Shown: positions 10,509 to 22,959 of the stretch, piece by piece
Position numbering within the stretch: position 1 is the stretch's first letter
Layout of the letters: each line of letters begins with the position of its first letter
NCBI RefSeq assembly: GCF_040958095.1
Contig: NC_091193.1
Location: 23,106,901-23,170,900 of the forward strand
From: Procambarus clarkii
Taxonomy: Eukaryota > Arthropoda > Malacostraca > Decapoda > Cambaridae
Direction: 5' to 3'
Length of the DNA: 64,000 nucleotides
Notes under the pieces: generated by a model
Seen by the model: only the letters and a program-made list of their open reading frames with translations
Told to the model about the DNA's origin: nothing
Database searches by the model: none
Program-made: the position numbers and the translations under genes

Positions 10509-12945
10509 AGCATTGAATGTAATGAAACTGCATTTTCTGGGTGAGACCCTGAGGCTCTCCGGAGCTTATCCAGGCTGATTTGCAAATGTCAGACTTTGGC
10601 ATCAGTCATGTGTATGGAATTCTATGGGCCTACCGGGGACCACGAGCCAGAACCTGGCCCCCTCAGAGAGGCAAGAGGAGCAAAGCCCTATAGAAACCCC
10701 CATGTGGTTGGAAGCATTCTATGTCTGCCATCAACCGCGTAAGGCACCCAGAAAGGTAACCGTCCCAAAACAAACCCCTACTCTGGTGAAAATTGCTACC
10801 ACAAATCGAACAAGTGGATAGAACTTCCCTAAAAGAAACGAGCAAATGATCATGACGTCACATGTCGCCGCACCCCTGTCTGCGCAGCTCCCCCTTCCCC
10901 GGGATGGGGAATGGGGAGCCCCAGACCTACTGCACCGGCTATCCACCATCAGTTCTGAGGCTGGATGTCAAAAACTGCGAAAAAGCGCCGACTGGAGGGA
11001 GGGAGGGATGCCGGGGAGCCTCTGGGTCTCATCCAGAAAAATAGCGTTTCATTACATTCAACGCTGGCTTTCTGTGGGGAGCCCCTTCGGCTCCCCGGAG
11101 CTAAATACCCACACAGGAAATAAAAGGGAGGCGATCGCCGCACACTCCCCAACTCAAAGTCGAGACAACTGGCTGCAACCGACAACCCAAAGCAACACAG
11201 GCTCGAATGGGCCCGGGAACGACCACGAGATATCGAGCAGCCAGGTATGACTGCCAAAAGCTCCGTGCCCGAATGTCAGCCAGGATATGCTGCCAAGACG
11301 GCAGCAAGAGCAGCAAATCTACGATCATCATGGGCACGGGAATAGAATGCAGGCCGGCTAGCCTCAATAACACAGCGGACAACCTAGGAGACCCTCACCT
11401 GCGAACAGGAAAGAAGGGAACCGGATCAACCCAAAGCGTGTCCCGGACACAGAAGCCGTGGCGTGCAAATAACAGAGAAGGGCCACAACCGGACACAAAA
11501 CACGATGCACCCCTGGCCCAACCAACCAAGGACCCCTCCAGAAAGCAGCAGTCTCATTCTGTGCAAGAAAAGAGGTCGACGGCTGCAACCGAACAAACCT
11601 ATCGCCACGACCGAAGGAGAGCAAGAAGCTCACCAAACTGACTCCTAGAGGCAAATGCCAACAGGAAAAGAGCCTTTGAGAAACAAACCTGAACCGAAGG
11701 GGACACAACAAACCGAGGAGGAGAAGAAAGAGCACGCTGTCCGAAGACCAGGACGGCTCAGGCAGCGCGAATTCCCCGAGATCGCCAGTCCTCGAAACCA
11801 ACGAAGCCCCGCTCCAACCTCGAACCCACAGACGGTAAGGATCCGGATGCAGGTAGGAAGGGGGAACAAGTCCTGAGCGTTTACTGTAATAGGACTCGCA
11901 CTCAGGTAATCCCAGGCAGGGTATTGCTAACCGGCGCCCAAGTCTACCAAACAACCTTCTAAGAAATGAACCCTCGGGACGTGGGTGAGACACTTGTGGG
12001 GACCTAGCAGGGGGAACCACCGGAAGAAGGAAGAATACTCAGTACACAGGGGACACAGGAGGCAAGAACAAAGGCAGACCCCCCCCCCCCACCAGGCAGA
12101 CAAACAAAAAGAAAAAAGAAAACCCCGCAAGAGGACAGTGTACCCAGGCGGAACTGAGCCAGCCGCCATGATTGGTGAAAACAAGCTGCGCAGTACCCTG
12201 CGCCCCACCAGTGCAAACTGCCCCTTACCCTAAGGCGAACAAGGGAGACAGAACACCCGAGCACACAAAGGGTGGCCGAAAACCAAGCAGTAAACAGCCT
12301 AGCAGGGGAAAAACCCAAGGAACTTGTGAAACGTGGCCCCAAGGGCAGTACTTACAGGGCACCTAGGGAAGGAAACCCTAGGCACATGCAGCCCGAGTAC
12401 TGGAGAATCCCTCCTGGCTCACGCACCACCTAGAAGACAGTCACCACACTCTAGGTACAGTGCTGAAACAACCACAGGAGCCGGAGCACACGACCTCAGT
12501 CTCTAGCATCAGCCGAAGAACTGATGGTGGATAGCCGGCATGGTAGATCTGGGGCTTCCCCCTTTCCCCTCCCGGGGAAGGGGGAGCTGTGCAGACAACG
12601 GCGCGGCAACATGTGACGTCATGATCATTTGCTCGTTTCTTTTAGAGGACTTCTATCCACTTGTTCGGTTTGTGGTAGCAATTTTCACTAGAACAATGGT
12701 TTGTTTCGGGACGTTTACCTTTCTGGGTGCCTGACCCGGTCGATGGCAGACATAGAATGCTTCCAACCACACGGGGGTTTCTATAAGCCATTGCTCCCCT
12801 TGTCTCTCTGAAGGGGCCAGGTTCTGGCTCATGGTTCCCGGTAGGCCCATAGAACTCCATACACATGACTGATGCCAAAGTCTGACATTAGTATATCAGC
12901 CTGGATAAGCTCCAGGGAATCGAAGGGGCTCCCCCCAGAAAATGT
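10509..12945 (-). mobile_element. DIRS-like retrotransposon copy D1 (internally deleted)
   Basis: Long inverted terminal repeats lie at about 10509-11060 and 12525-12945. Matching blocks include GTTTCTATAAGCCATTGCTC, the GGCACCCAGAAAGGTA / TACCTTTCTGGGTGCC pair and CCACAAATCGAACAAGTGG with its inverse. Between them, on the minus strand, is a decayed tyrosine-recombinase C-terminal region (11160-11900) containing ARYLVVVPGPIRACVALG. Next to its 3' end (11060-11105) sits a junction of the two element ends. RT and most of gag are gone. It lies inside rhomboid intron 4. Confidence 0.8.
11160..11900 (-). pseudogene. DIRS tyrosine recombinase remnant (D1)
   Basis: The reading frame is shifted several times, but minus-strand frames match the plus-strand recombinase in copy D4: RMRLLLSGGVLGWL against RMRLLHSGGVRGWL, and GPGVHRVLCPV against RPGVHHALCPV. 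It is not functional. Confidence 0.65.
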
Positions 12946-13396
12946 AGTTATATTATCTTCAATGCAACAAAAATGTTGCATTTTATAAACAAACACATAC
13001 AAAGATGATTTATTATTAGCTCTAACAACTCATGAAATTTGGATGCAAAAAATGCAAAGAAATGGCAAAATTCAATGAAAATAGTGAGATTCACTCTCAA
13101 TCAAAGATTCATCAAATCTTTTGAACAATCTGGTCCAAATTAATACCAATATTAGATTCCAAAGTTAAAAAACAAACAAATTATGAAATATTATAAGAGA
13201 TGAAATATGAGAAGTGTACAAATAATTTAGGACAATGAAACTGGACACAAGGTAATGCATGTATGATGTCATTTTGGAGAGGCCAATTCTTATACTGTAC
13301 TCAAAGTTCAACAGTGACCAAGTTATTACTTTGTGGAACTGGAGCAATGAAAGTTTCTTTGTATCAGTTGTGTAGTACTTGAATAACACAAAAGCA

Positions 13397-14190
13397 TTAT
13401 GGATAGCGATTTGCAGAAAGTAGAATGTGATTCGTCCACTTGTGACATTTTCGTGTGAAATGATAATATTTGACCATTTGATCGAAGTGATCAACACCTT
13501 TCATGTGGTTATTGTAGTCACAGATTGCCTTTGGTTCGTTCACAATGACCTGTTGCAATGATGTTCCGTCAGGTTTGCGTACGCGTTTCCTTCGTTCCAC
13601 TTCTAGTGTATCTGCATTGTGACAAGTTGTGATGAGTGAAAGAACTCGCTTATCTTTCAATAGGATTACAAAAGTACTGTCCTTCCATCTGAATACAGTT
13701 TTATCTATTGGCAGTTTACCCTTTACTTGTAGCCGAAGATCTTTTGGTGCACCATGCTGCAATCTGCAAGTACCACAGGTGTATACACCTTGTTCAAGCA
13801 GCTTCTCACTAAGTTGAACTGAGTTATAGTAGTTATCCATATACAGTATATATAAATGGTAACCTTTGTTCTTCAGTGGTTCAATCAAGCCCATAACCGT
13901 TTGAATTGTTGTCTTCCCAATTCCTGAATATACTTCAAAATCATAGATGTAACCAGTACGCAATTCAACTAGCATGTACAACTTTACTCCATATATCAGG
14001 TTTATTTGGATTATAAACCTTGAAAGACAGATGGCCCCTCCATGACATTGTGCCTTCATCTAACCACAGATTTTTCTAAGGAATGTACAGTTTTTGCATT
14101 TGTGCAGATATTACATTTTTGCTTTTCACTCAGACGAGTTTCTTTCCCTGCTTTCATCATGGACTGGCTCTGTTTTTTATCACTATCCAT
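13397..14190 (-). pseudogene. piggyBac-type transposase fragment
   Basis: Minus-strand translation shows the DDE_Tnp_1_7 (piggyBac/PGBD) signature: LYMDNYYNSVQLSEKLLEQ with an Asp, GTCR, and later HMKGVDHFDQMVKYYHF with Asp residues, then RKCHKWTNHI. A frame change near 14000 separates this from upstream sequence reading SWRGHLSFKVYNPNKPDIYG, which also fits piggyBac. The frame ends early. No TTAA-flanked inverted repeats were found. Confidence 0.8.
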
Positions 14191-14429
14191 CTTCGAGTAT
14201 ATGTAGTCTGTTTATAAAGGCACTAACAAATATAGCCGAGAAAAAATAACCAGAACGGGCACACGTTTTTGCGCGAGGGAAGGCCGCAGTGGTCATGGGT
14301 GTGAACACAATAACAACAGGCCTACTTACTGTGTGGGTGGTGGTGCCATGATGCCACATGGGTCATCACAGAAAATCAGAAGACGTTGGCGCATTTTTTA
14401 AAACCAGTCCCATAATGATCGGGGGAGAA

Positions 14430-15990
14430 AACCCAGCGTTGAATGTAATGAAACACCATTTTCTGGGTGAGTTCCGGAGGCTCTCTGGAGCTATCCAAGC
14501 TGAATGGATATGTATATCTTTCTGGCATCAGTCAATGCATGGAGTTCTTGCTTACCGGAGACCACAAGCCAAAACCTGGCCCCTTCTAGAGAGGCACGAG
14601 GAGCAATGGCCTATAGACACTCCCCTGTGGTTGGGAGCATTCTATGTCTGCCATCGACCGGGATAGGCACTCAGAAAGGTAGGCCCCCCAAATTCTGGTA
14701 AAAGTATTGCGACCAACCAAAAGCCAAACAGGTAGACAGAACTCCCCAAACAAAAATTAGCAAACTTGCATGACACCATCACGTCGCCGCGCCCCTGTCT
14801 GTGCAACTCCCCCTTCCCGGGAGGGGGAAGAGGGAGCCCCAGACCCATCTGCCAGCGACCCAACCTACAGTTCTTAGGCTGGATGTCCAAAAAACGTGAA
14901 AAACACCCCCCGGCCGGGGAGGGAGGGAGGGATGCCGGGGAGCCTCTGGGACTCGCCCAGAAAATGGCATTTCATTACATTCAACGCTGGTTTTCTGGGG
15001 GGAGCCCCGTGGGCTCCCCAGAGCTAACTACTCAAAGAAAAGGAAAAACAGGGACTTACCCAGGAGGCGTTTCGTCCTCACTCCTCAACATGAAGTCGAG
15101 ACAACTGGCTGCAACCGCCAACCCAAGGCAACGCAGGCCCTACCTGGCCCCAGAATATTCACCAGGTAGTGAGCAGCCAGGACCCTGTTCAACCTCCAAA
15201 AACCCCACGCCCGAATGTCAACCCAAGACATGTTGCCAAAGATGGCAGTCAAAGCAGCAAACTTATGCTCGTTGCGGACAAGGATAAACCACAGGCTGGT
15301 TAGACTTAATAACCCAGCGGACAACCTGAGAGACCCGGGAACAGGGAAGAAGGGAAACTGGGTCAACCCAAAGCGCATCCCCGGTCACCAAAACCGTGGC
15401 GCGTAAATAACGGCGGAGAGCCGCAACCGGACACCCCACATGATGCACCCCCGGCCTGACCAAACAAGCATCAACAACCCAAGGCCCCCTCCGAAATGCA
15501 GCCGTTCTTGGCTGGAACTGGAACCAGAGGCACAACCGCACCAGACTCCCATCAGCCTAAGAACTGAAGATTGGGTCGCCAGCGGATGGGTCTGGAGTTC
15601 CCCCTTCCCCCTCCCGGGGAGAGGGGGGTTGCGCAGGCAGCAGCGTGGCGATGTGATGTCATGCTAGTTTGCTAATTTTCGTTTGGGGAGTTCTGTCCAC
15701 CTGTTCAGCTTCCAGTTGCAATACTTTTACCAGAATAGGGGTTTGTTTTGGGGCGCCTACCTTTCTGGGTGCCTATCTTGGCCGATGGCAGACATAAAAT
15801 GCTCCCAACCACAGAGGGGGGGGGGGGGGTCTCTATAGGCCATTGCTCCTCGTGCCTCTCAAAAGGGGGGTCAGGTTCTGGCTTGTGGTCCCCACTAGGC
15901 AAGAACTCCATGCATTGACTGATGCCAGAAAGATATACATATCCATATATTCATCCTGGATAGTTACGGGAAGCCAATGCCCCCCCCCCC
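14430..15990 (-). mobile_element. DIRS-like retrotransposon copy D2 (internally deleted)
   Basis: The left ITR starts at CCCAGCGTTGAATGTAATG (14435). The right ITR (about 15580-15990) repeats it inverted, from GGGTCTGGAGTTCCCC through GCCAATGC and a C-run. Recombinase C-terminal sequence (15080-15540, minus) reads ARYLVNILGPGRACVALG-like and FRRGPWVVDACLVRPGVHH. The junction region lies at about 14985-15025. Same subfamily as D1, D4, D6 and D7. Confidence 0.8.
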
Positions 15991-16318
15991 AGAAATGTAT
16001 TTTTAACAAATATTTTAATTTAAGACACAAGGGTGTCCTCGCCCAGACTGAGTATATTCATATAAAAATGCAATATGAGTTATCGGCCAGGCAGTGTTAA
16101 AAAGTACAATACAACTCAAATATGCAACTTCTGAGGAAAGGCATTCAACACTTTACACTGCAGGTGAGCCATGTGATAAGAATAATGTATGAATGAACCA
16201 ATCTATCATACCAGTGAAGGCTGTACCAGTATTGTAAATGCCATATTAATTTTAGATATTCTCAATAAGGCAAAATGTATCGGCTGACAAAATTTAACAA
16301 AAAATTTATGTAACATTA

Positions 16319-16703
16319 CTGTATGAGCTCGCTTACCCGGATTCCACTAAATTGGATATTTGGGTTATCTGGCCAAATCACATCCAGATAATTTTCTGGC
16401 AAAACTTTGCAATATCCGGATAATGATCCAGATAACCGGAGATTAGGTTACGTAAATTTTAAAGAATTACACATTTCAAGATCCACATTATCAAACAAGA
16501 AGATGAACTATAGGTAACAAGGTAAGCCTTAGGTTCTCTTTTAAATTACATTTTTGATTTACAGTGTGTGTTGAAGTTCAAATTATGTTGGTTGGGGTAC
16601 AAAATTTTTGGAATATGGTCATTTTTAGACTTCCCTTGTATGAATCCTGCTTGTCCAGGTGGGGGGTCCTTACCATATAATCTGGATAATTGAGCTCATA
16701 CAG
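16319..16703. mobile_element. 385-bp MITE with TA target duplication
   Basis: Perfect 12-bp terminal repeats (CTGTATGAGCTC / GAGCTCATACAG) extend imperfectly into GCTTACCCGGATT and its counterpart, and TA lies on both sides (16317-16318, 16704-16705). The interior has more inverted ATCCGGATAA-like words. TA duplication suits a Tc1/mariner/pogo-type transposase acting in trans. No coding sequence. Confidence 0.85.
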
Positions 16704-16842
16704 TACTTCATTTTGAAGAACGTTATTAAATATAACATGCAGTAATGGCGATTGCTATGAATTTATGCAAATAAAACAAATATCCTCACTAATGACATAT
16801 GTAGCTTTAACAAATAAATGAACACTTAATGAGCATACATAC

Positions 16843-16985
16843 CCAGCATGAAGAAACATATAGGAGATGAATCTCCAAAGTTCCAGACGGCGATAAGGAT
16901 CATAAATGAGTGGGGAGGACCATGGAATGGGAGAATAAGGGCCTATATCACCCATGGTCACTGCATAGTACACAAATATACCAAC
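16843..16985 (-). CDS. Rhomboid protease, coding exon 4
   Basis: The acceptor TGTTGTAG precedes GTTGGTATATTTGTG at 16985; the donor is CTGG|GTATGT at 16843; it enters in phase 0 and leaves in phase 2. It encodes residues 135-181 plus two bases of Gly182. YDPYRRLELWRFISYMFLHA holds the WR motif of the L1 loop and the HA of HAG, hallmark blocks of rhomboid proteases. Confidence 0.94.
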
Positions 16986-16989
16986 CTAC

Positions 16990-18079
16990 AACAGAAAAAC
17001 TTATTTTTTATTGCTCCATCCACCTACTTAAGACATGCCACACTACCCAAAACACTTTAGAAAACCAGAACAATACAGTAATTTTACATTTCAATAACCA
17101 ATTAACTCCTTGCACACATACAAGAAAAAGCCAACAGCAACACTCAAAGAAAATTCAACACGCTTTTATAGCTTTGGAGTAATAGTACAGTATTTGCTTT
17201 AGGAAAAAATGCCTAAACACAAAGGGTATTTCGGAATAACAAATTTCACAGAAAAATCAAATTAAACAAGCATTTAAGCATCTGGAAGCAAGCAGTGATT
17301 ATACCATTATATGGAAATAAATGATGATGTTGCAAACAAAAATTAAAGAGGCAATAACTTCCTAAATGTATTGTAGTAGGCAGAGAATATGGTAAGATAG
17401 CAATTGCAAGAGTACAGTTAATTACTAGTACTGAGAAATTGGTCAGTAATGAATAAGGTAGGTCCTGCAGTAGATATTTGCTGAAAGGCACGATATTATG
17501 ATTTTAAGTTCACATCACCTTCATACATAAAAAAAAAAAAGACTGACAAAGCAGACAAAAACTTGAAAGAATGATCACATTGGTCATGTTCTACTAATGG
17601 TATGAAACAATTGTTTTTAGGTAGGAGTTGGTGCATGTATAACAGTTAACGGTTGTGATATTTAGAAATATCCTATTCATTGGATAATATTCATTTCTTC
17701 TTGTAGATTTCTGTATTATGATTTGTAATTCCTTCCTTATACCTTTGATTTATGTTATTTCAGATATGTAGGGAACCAAGTAGATTAAATCTGCAAAAGC
17801 TTATTCAATCATATGCTTATTCTCTTGCTTCTTCAGTGGTATAATGAGTGACATTAAATATTAGTGTAGGTGCACACCAGGATTGTGTTGATCACATTAA
17901 ATATCTGGGCCATAAGACTAAGAAAAGAAGTTTGATTAATCAAATTGAGAGAAGGCCGAGTCAGGGAAGGAAAAGTGACTGGAGCATCAATAGTTCTGAT
18001 TACAAGAAACATGACAGGAAGAAATGTACCATGTGCCACTCATGTACCAGAAGGCACATGAGTGGCTACAACTCCCAAG
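16990..18079. other. Intronic AT-rich DNA, no feature recognised
   Basis: No conserved frame, exon or clear repeat is visible. A simple A-run lies near 17530. The part from about 17850 may be decayed upstream sequence of the LINE scrap that follows. Confidence 0.3.
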
Positions 18080-18235
18080 ATTGAAAAGTGCATATCAAGA
18101 TGGTCTGGGTATGTTGAACAAATGAATTATGGTAGACTGGTGAAGAGAACATTCAACTGAATGGCATAACAAGAGAAGAGGAAGTGTGTAAGGAGGTGGG
18201 ATTGAGCAATTACTGCATAGTATATGGGTGGCAGC
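18080..18235 (+). pseudogene. LINE C-terminal scrap
   Basis: The translation runs KCISRWSGYVEQMNYGRLVK followed by RTFN and a stop. This resembles the RWFGHVERMDEGRLVKR end of RTE-like endonuclease-reverse transcriptases. It is interrupted by stops. Confidence 0.5.
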
Positions 18236-18380
18236 AATTTAAGGAGGAATTTATTTATATTGTAAATAACTTGCAAAAAACACGGTACACCTGGTTCTAT
18301 GATGTACTATTGTGGAGGGTTGCTATGGATGAATGCTCCAAACTTTAACTTTTTATATACAGTATATTGAATCGGAGTAC

Positions 18381-18650
18381 AGATCCACAAGGGCCGTGAC
18401 GAGGATTTGAGCCTACGTCCGAGAGCATCCCATTACGCTGCCTTAATTGACTGAGCTACGACATGGTCAAAAGAGTTGAAACCAGAAGTTCTATTGAACT
18501 TACTTGGATCCTGCAGCCTCTCCGAGACACAAACCAGGGTTTTACACAACTCCCCTATGCACTCGAGCTATGTCAATAGGCCGTTCTACCTCTCCGCCCT
18601 TACTTCATTACACGCATCACGCTATTGTGATTTCTGTGTGTAATCAGAGT
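18381..18650 (-). repeat. tRNA-like SINE, near-complete minus copy
   Basis: It contains CACAAGGGCCGTGACGAGG, TTAATTGACTGAGCTACGAC, GCAGCCTCTCCGAGACAC, TATGCACTCGAGCTATGTC and ends near TCACGCTATTGTGATTTCTG. It is the best minus-strand relative of the copy at 0.9 kb. Confidence 0.8.
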
Positions 18651-19055
18651 ACAGTTTTAATATCCTCCCCTTTCAATGGTGTTTTATGCCATTTATCCAG
18701 GTTGATGCCTCCCAACCCCAAGAAAGTTGGAAACTGATTAATTATAATGTAATGTATGCAATAACATAAATCATTTAAACATTTTGAAATCTTGTTGGAT
18801 TGGACATTTAATTTAACACATTACATAATTACTATGTTTCCATAAATCTGTATGTTTTAAATGGTAATTATTTAAATGGTTATCTACAAATTAATCTGGT
18901 AATCTACACACTAATATTGGGCCTAAAACTGCTATTAGGAAAACAAAACAAAAGATGAATTCCAGAGAAGCAACTGGGATATCTCCACAAGGAATACTTC
19001 ACTTTTTGATTAAAGATCTATTGTATCAATATTATTATGAATGTACAGGGGTACC

Positions 19056-20727
19056 TCAGTTTAAGAGTTTAATCCGTCCCTGGAGACAGCTCATAACCCG
19101 AAAACTTGTAAACCGAAGCTAATTTCTCCATAAGAAATAATGGGAAATGAATTAATCCATTCCTAACTATGCAAAAACCTCACTTCAAGCTAAATTTTAT
19201 ACCCAATTCATCCAAATCTACACTGCAAAAGTATGTTCAAGTTATTACTTACCCTTGCTGATGACTCCTGTTGGTGTATGGAAGATGGTGAGGAGGGGGG
19301 GGGGGAAGTGTTACTGTTTGGAAGGGGAGTCCCCTTCCATTATAACATCAGGCAGTAAAGATTTTTCTGGAGTGCACTCTCTGGCACATTTTGCCTGCAT
19401 ACCACTAGGTCTTGGTTGTGGCTCACTGCTTCATTTTCTCACAACGAAACGATCCACTGAACATTGTTTTTCCCTTCTTTGCAACACTTGTTTGTAGCAA
19501 GACATCACATTGTCATTTAAAAGGTCAATGCAACGGCCTGCTACAGCTTTATCTGGGTGAGTTATTAAAAAAAAAAAAAACTGCAGTTCTTCCCATACTT
19601 CACACATTTTCTTAACGAGGAAGGGACATCCTCTACTGCCTCTACTCACAACTATTTTCTTAGGTTGAACCTTACCACTGGCTTTCTTGGTACTCATGGC
19701 GTGATATATAACAACTTTTATGCTCAAATGGCCAAAATTCCAACAAAAAACTGTAAATCCTTGTGAAGAATTCAGGTGGGATAGTCACTGGGCACGAGGT
19801 TCTGGTAAACTGAGGGATAATTACCTAAGTGTAGTTACAGGATGAGAGCTACGCTTGTGGTGTCCCGTCTTCCCAGCACTCTGTCATATAATGCTTTGAA
19901 ACTACTGACGGTCTTGGCCTCCACCACCTTCTCCCCTAACTTGTTCCAACCGTCTACCACTCTGTTTGCAAAAGTGAATTTTCTTATATTTCTTCGGCAT
20001 CTGTGTTTAGCTAGTTTATATCTATGACCTCTTGTTCTTAAAGTTCCAGGTCTCGGGAAATCTTCCCTATCGATTTTATCAATTCCTGTTACTATTTTGT
20101 ATGTAGTGATCATATCACCTCTTTTTCTTCTGTCTTCTAGTTTTGGCATATTTAATGCCTCTAACCTCTCCTCGTAGCTCTTGCCCTTCAGTTCTGGGAG
20201 CCACTTAGTAGCATGTCTTTGCACCTTTTCCAGTTTGTTGATGTGCTCCTTAAGATATGGGCACCACACAACTGCTGCATATTCTAGCTTTGGCCTAACA
20301 AAAGTCGTGAACAATTTCTTGAGTATATCGCCATCCATGTATTTAAAAGCAATTCTGAAGTTAGAAAGCGTGGCATAGGCTCCTCGCGCAATATTCTTTA
20401 TGTGGTCCTCAGGTGATAGTTTTCTATCTAGAACCACCCCTAGATCTCTTTCTTTATCAGAATTCTTTAAAGATTTCTCACATAATATATAGGTTGTGTG
20501 GGGTCTATGTTCTCCTATTCCACATTCCATAACATGGCATTTATTAACATTAAATTCCATTTGCCAATGGGTGATCGCCGTGCCACGCGCTAGGTCGACC
20601 AGTACGCGTATCAACACCCTCGAATCCCGAGGCAACGTTCATATCCTGATCCAAATTTTCCGAGCAAATCTTGCTCATAACCCGAAAAACTCGTAAGCAG
20701 GGACGCTCGTAATCCGAGATACCACTG
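19056..20727. mobile_element. Tigger/pogo-like element 1, interrupted by a LINE
   Basis: The ends are CAGGGGTACCTCAGTTTAAG (left) and CGAGATACCACTG (right), with TA on both sides. Minus-strand sequence near 19640-19700 starts MSTKKASGKVQPKKIVVS, close to the MGPKKVSGKVQ start in element 3. The shared block GGAAGGGGAGTCCCCTTCC also occurs in element 2. The transposase is truncated, and a LINE piece sits at 19816-20570. Confidence 0.75.
19816..20570 (-). pseudogene. LINE reverse-transcriptase C-terminal fragment
   Basis: Minus-strand frame: VNKCHVMECG, KERDLGVVLDRKLSPEDH, KLFTTFVRPKLEYAAVVWCP, YKIVTGIDKIDREDFPRPG, and finally FTFANRVVDGWNKLGEKVVE. These are the thumb/post-RT blocks of CR1/jockey-type LINEs. 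The 3' end reads TAACTACACTTAGGTAATTA at the left edge. The catalytic FADD region is absent (5'-truncated). Confidence 0.82.
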
Positions 20728-21354
20728 TACAGTATTAGATTAAATCTATTTTTTTATTTACAACTCACAAGAAACTATACAACTAGCCCTATGAGGCAGT
20801 AGAGTGCAACTATAGATGATTTTCTGGAGTGTCAAAGTGCCGCTACTCTGTGATGTTAGGCACCAAGAAAGGTAGGAATAACAAAAACCCTACATCGTAA
20901 GAAAAGTACAAACAAAAACCAAACAGAGGCAGAACTCCCTTCAATCCCAAGGAAACAAGCAAATATCACACTCCACTGCTATGCCGCTCGTCCGCACAGC
21001 CCACCCCTCCCCACACCGACTACCCAGCACTCCAGTTTGGAAGCCAAGCATCAAACAACTCGAAAAATCGCCGCCCGAAGGGAGGGAGGGTTGCCAGGGA
21101 GCCCCTAGGGCTCACCCAGAAAATGCAATTTCATTACATTCAACGCTGGTTTTCTGAGGGGAAGCCCCTTTGGTTCCCCTTGAGCTAGATAACCAAAGAT
21201 AAGGAAAAGAGGGACTTACCCGGGAGGCGGCCGCCACACACTCCTCAATGCAAAGTCGAGACAACTGGATGCAACCTGCTACCGAAAGCAAAACAGGAAT
21301 GCCCAGGAGCAGGAATGTTAACCAAATAACGGGTGGCCAGTACCCTGTTCGTAC

Positions 21355-21700
21355 CTAAAATTCCCACCCCCAAATATCAGCCCAGGACATGTTGCCAAAC
21401 ACGGCAGCCACGGCAGGAAACTTGCCGTGCCGTGAAAGCTGGGAAAGAACCACACTCCTGGTGAGCAGATAAGGGGACTGGCTGGAAGCCCACACCAGCC
21501 AGTCGTTGAGGTAGGCCAGGACCTGAACCCCTAGCAGACACAGATGGGTCACCGTGACCCGGGTAAGACACGTGAATATGCGAGGTGCCAGATTCAAGCC
21601 AAAAGGAAGGCAATGAAAGTGGTAAGCCTGACACCCCACCATGAAATCTAGCCAGTCCCTGAACCCCAGATGAATAGTGATGTGCCAATACGTGTCCTTG
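21355..21700 (-). pseudogene. DIRS reverse transcriptase fragment (D3)
   Basis: The minus frame reads VSLDLKDTYWHITIHLGFRD, then CLPFGLNLAPRIFTCLTR and VQVLAYLNDWLVWAS. These are the palm blocks of DIRS-type RT; the catalytic box is YLND where YLDD is expected, so an Asp is lost. It fuses directly to recombinase-end sequence (FPAVAAVFGNMSWADI), so the RNase H and most of the recombinase gene are deleted. Confidence 0.8.
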
Positions 21701-22959
21701 AGGTCCAGGGATACCATAAAAAGCACCCGTCTCTAAAAATAGTCAGACCCGAGATAGACTAGTCATCTGAAAGGAGGGGCAAGGAATCCAGGGGGGTTCA
21801 AACGGGACAAGTCCAGAATGAACTGTTGCACATTCCCATTTCGGCACTGGGAACAGGCGAGAAACCCACTTGAGGGACAGTCGTTTCGACCATGCCCAAG
21901 AGCACCCACCCCAAAATGACCTGACGAAGTGCAGGGGAAGAAACTAGCCCCGTCAGCCCCTCCCCCTCCCCCCCAGGAGGAGCCATCCAACACCACCACA
22001 GGCCGGATGACACGACTGAAAACCCCCACAAATTGTGGGACCAAGCATGTGCAAACAGAGCAAGCCTCCCTCCCCCCCCATTGCCTCGTCAACGGGGCGA
22101 ACTGCGAAAGGGCCGATGCCCCTTATGAGAAGCCGGCCAACGATCAGAGCAATTATCACGCCAATTAGACGACGCCAGCAGTGAAAGCAACATCGGCTCA
22201 GAAACTGACACCAAAGGCCCACCTTAACCAGTGGAACCTCGAGCCCTGGCATGACCCATACGAGAAGACCGAGAATGGCCACTCCGGAGAACCAACAAGT
22301 CCGACGTAGGACGACAACTAGACAAAGCCACTTGCAGAAACTACGTGAAAGAAGACTCCGCAAATGGCAACGCACAAAATGGAGATGAAAACCTAAGAGC
22401 CAGGGAACAGCCGCCAAATACAGAGAGCACACAGCCTGTCGACACGCGAGGCAAGAAGCAAAGAACAGACATCGCCTCATTCAGGATAGGTGCAAACAGC
22501 TTCAACAATGTGGCCGATGCCGGAGCCACAGAGGACAGCACACCAGACTAACGCCTGGCACTCAACACCTCCACATCCTCAAGCCAGGTCAATGACAGCT
22601 CTATTAGAAAAAAGAAGCACAAGACCGAAGCCAAATGCCCACGGGCATGCAAAGCCTCAGTAACCAAAAATGCCGAAAGGGTAGGAACCTGCACATGTAG
22701 CAGCACAAGGCAAACATTCTGAGAAAGCACAGGGGCGAACAAGCAAGAATTAAGACACTCCATCTCTTCCCCCCAAATAAACCTGCAGAACAGTAGATGA
22801 CATTTCTTGCCACTCAAAGTATGTGGGACCAACGGAACCCATGCCATGTCCCCAATAAAAAGAATGGGCAGTCTGCCAGCCAGGAAGACTCCAGAATCTC
22901 CAAACATACCTAATACGATGAATGGGGCAGCCTCCAAAGCTGCCCGAGCTTCATTACCA

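Noticed and set aside
10846-12366. Many overlapping frames on both strands (60-218 codons)
   Set aside because: GC-rich DIRS sequence yields spurious frames; only the minus-strand recombinase similarity is supported.
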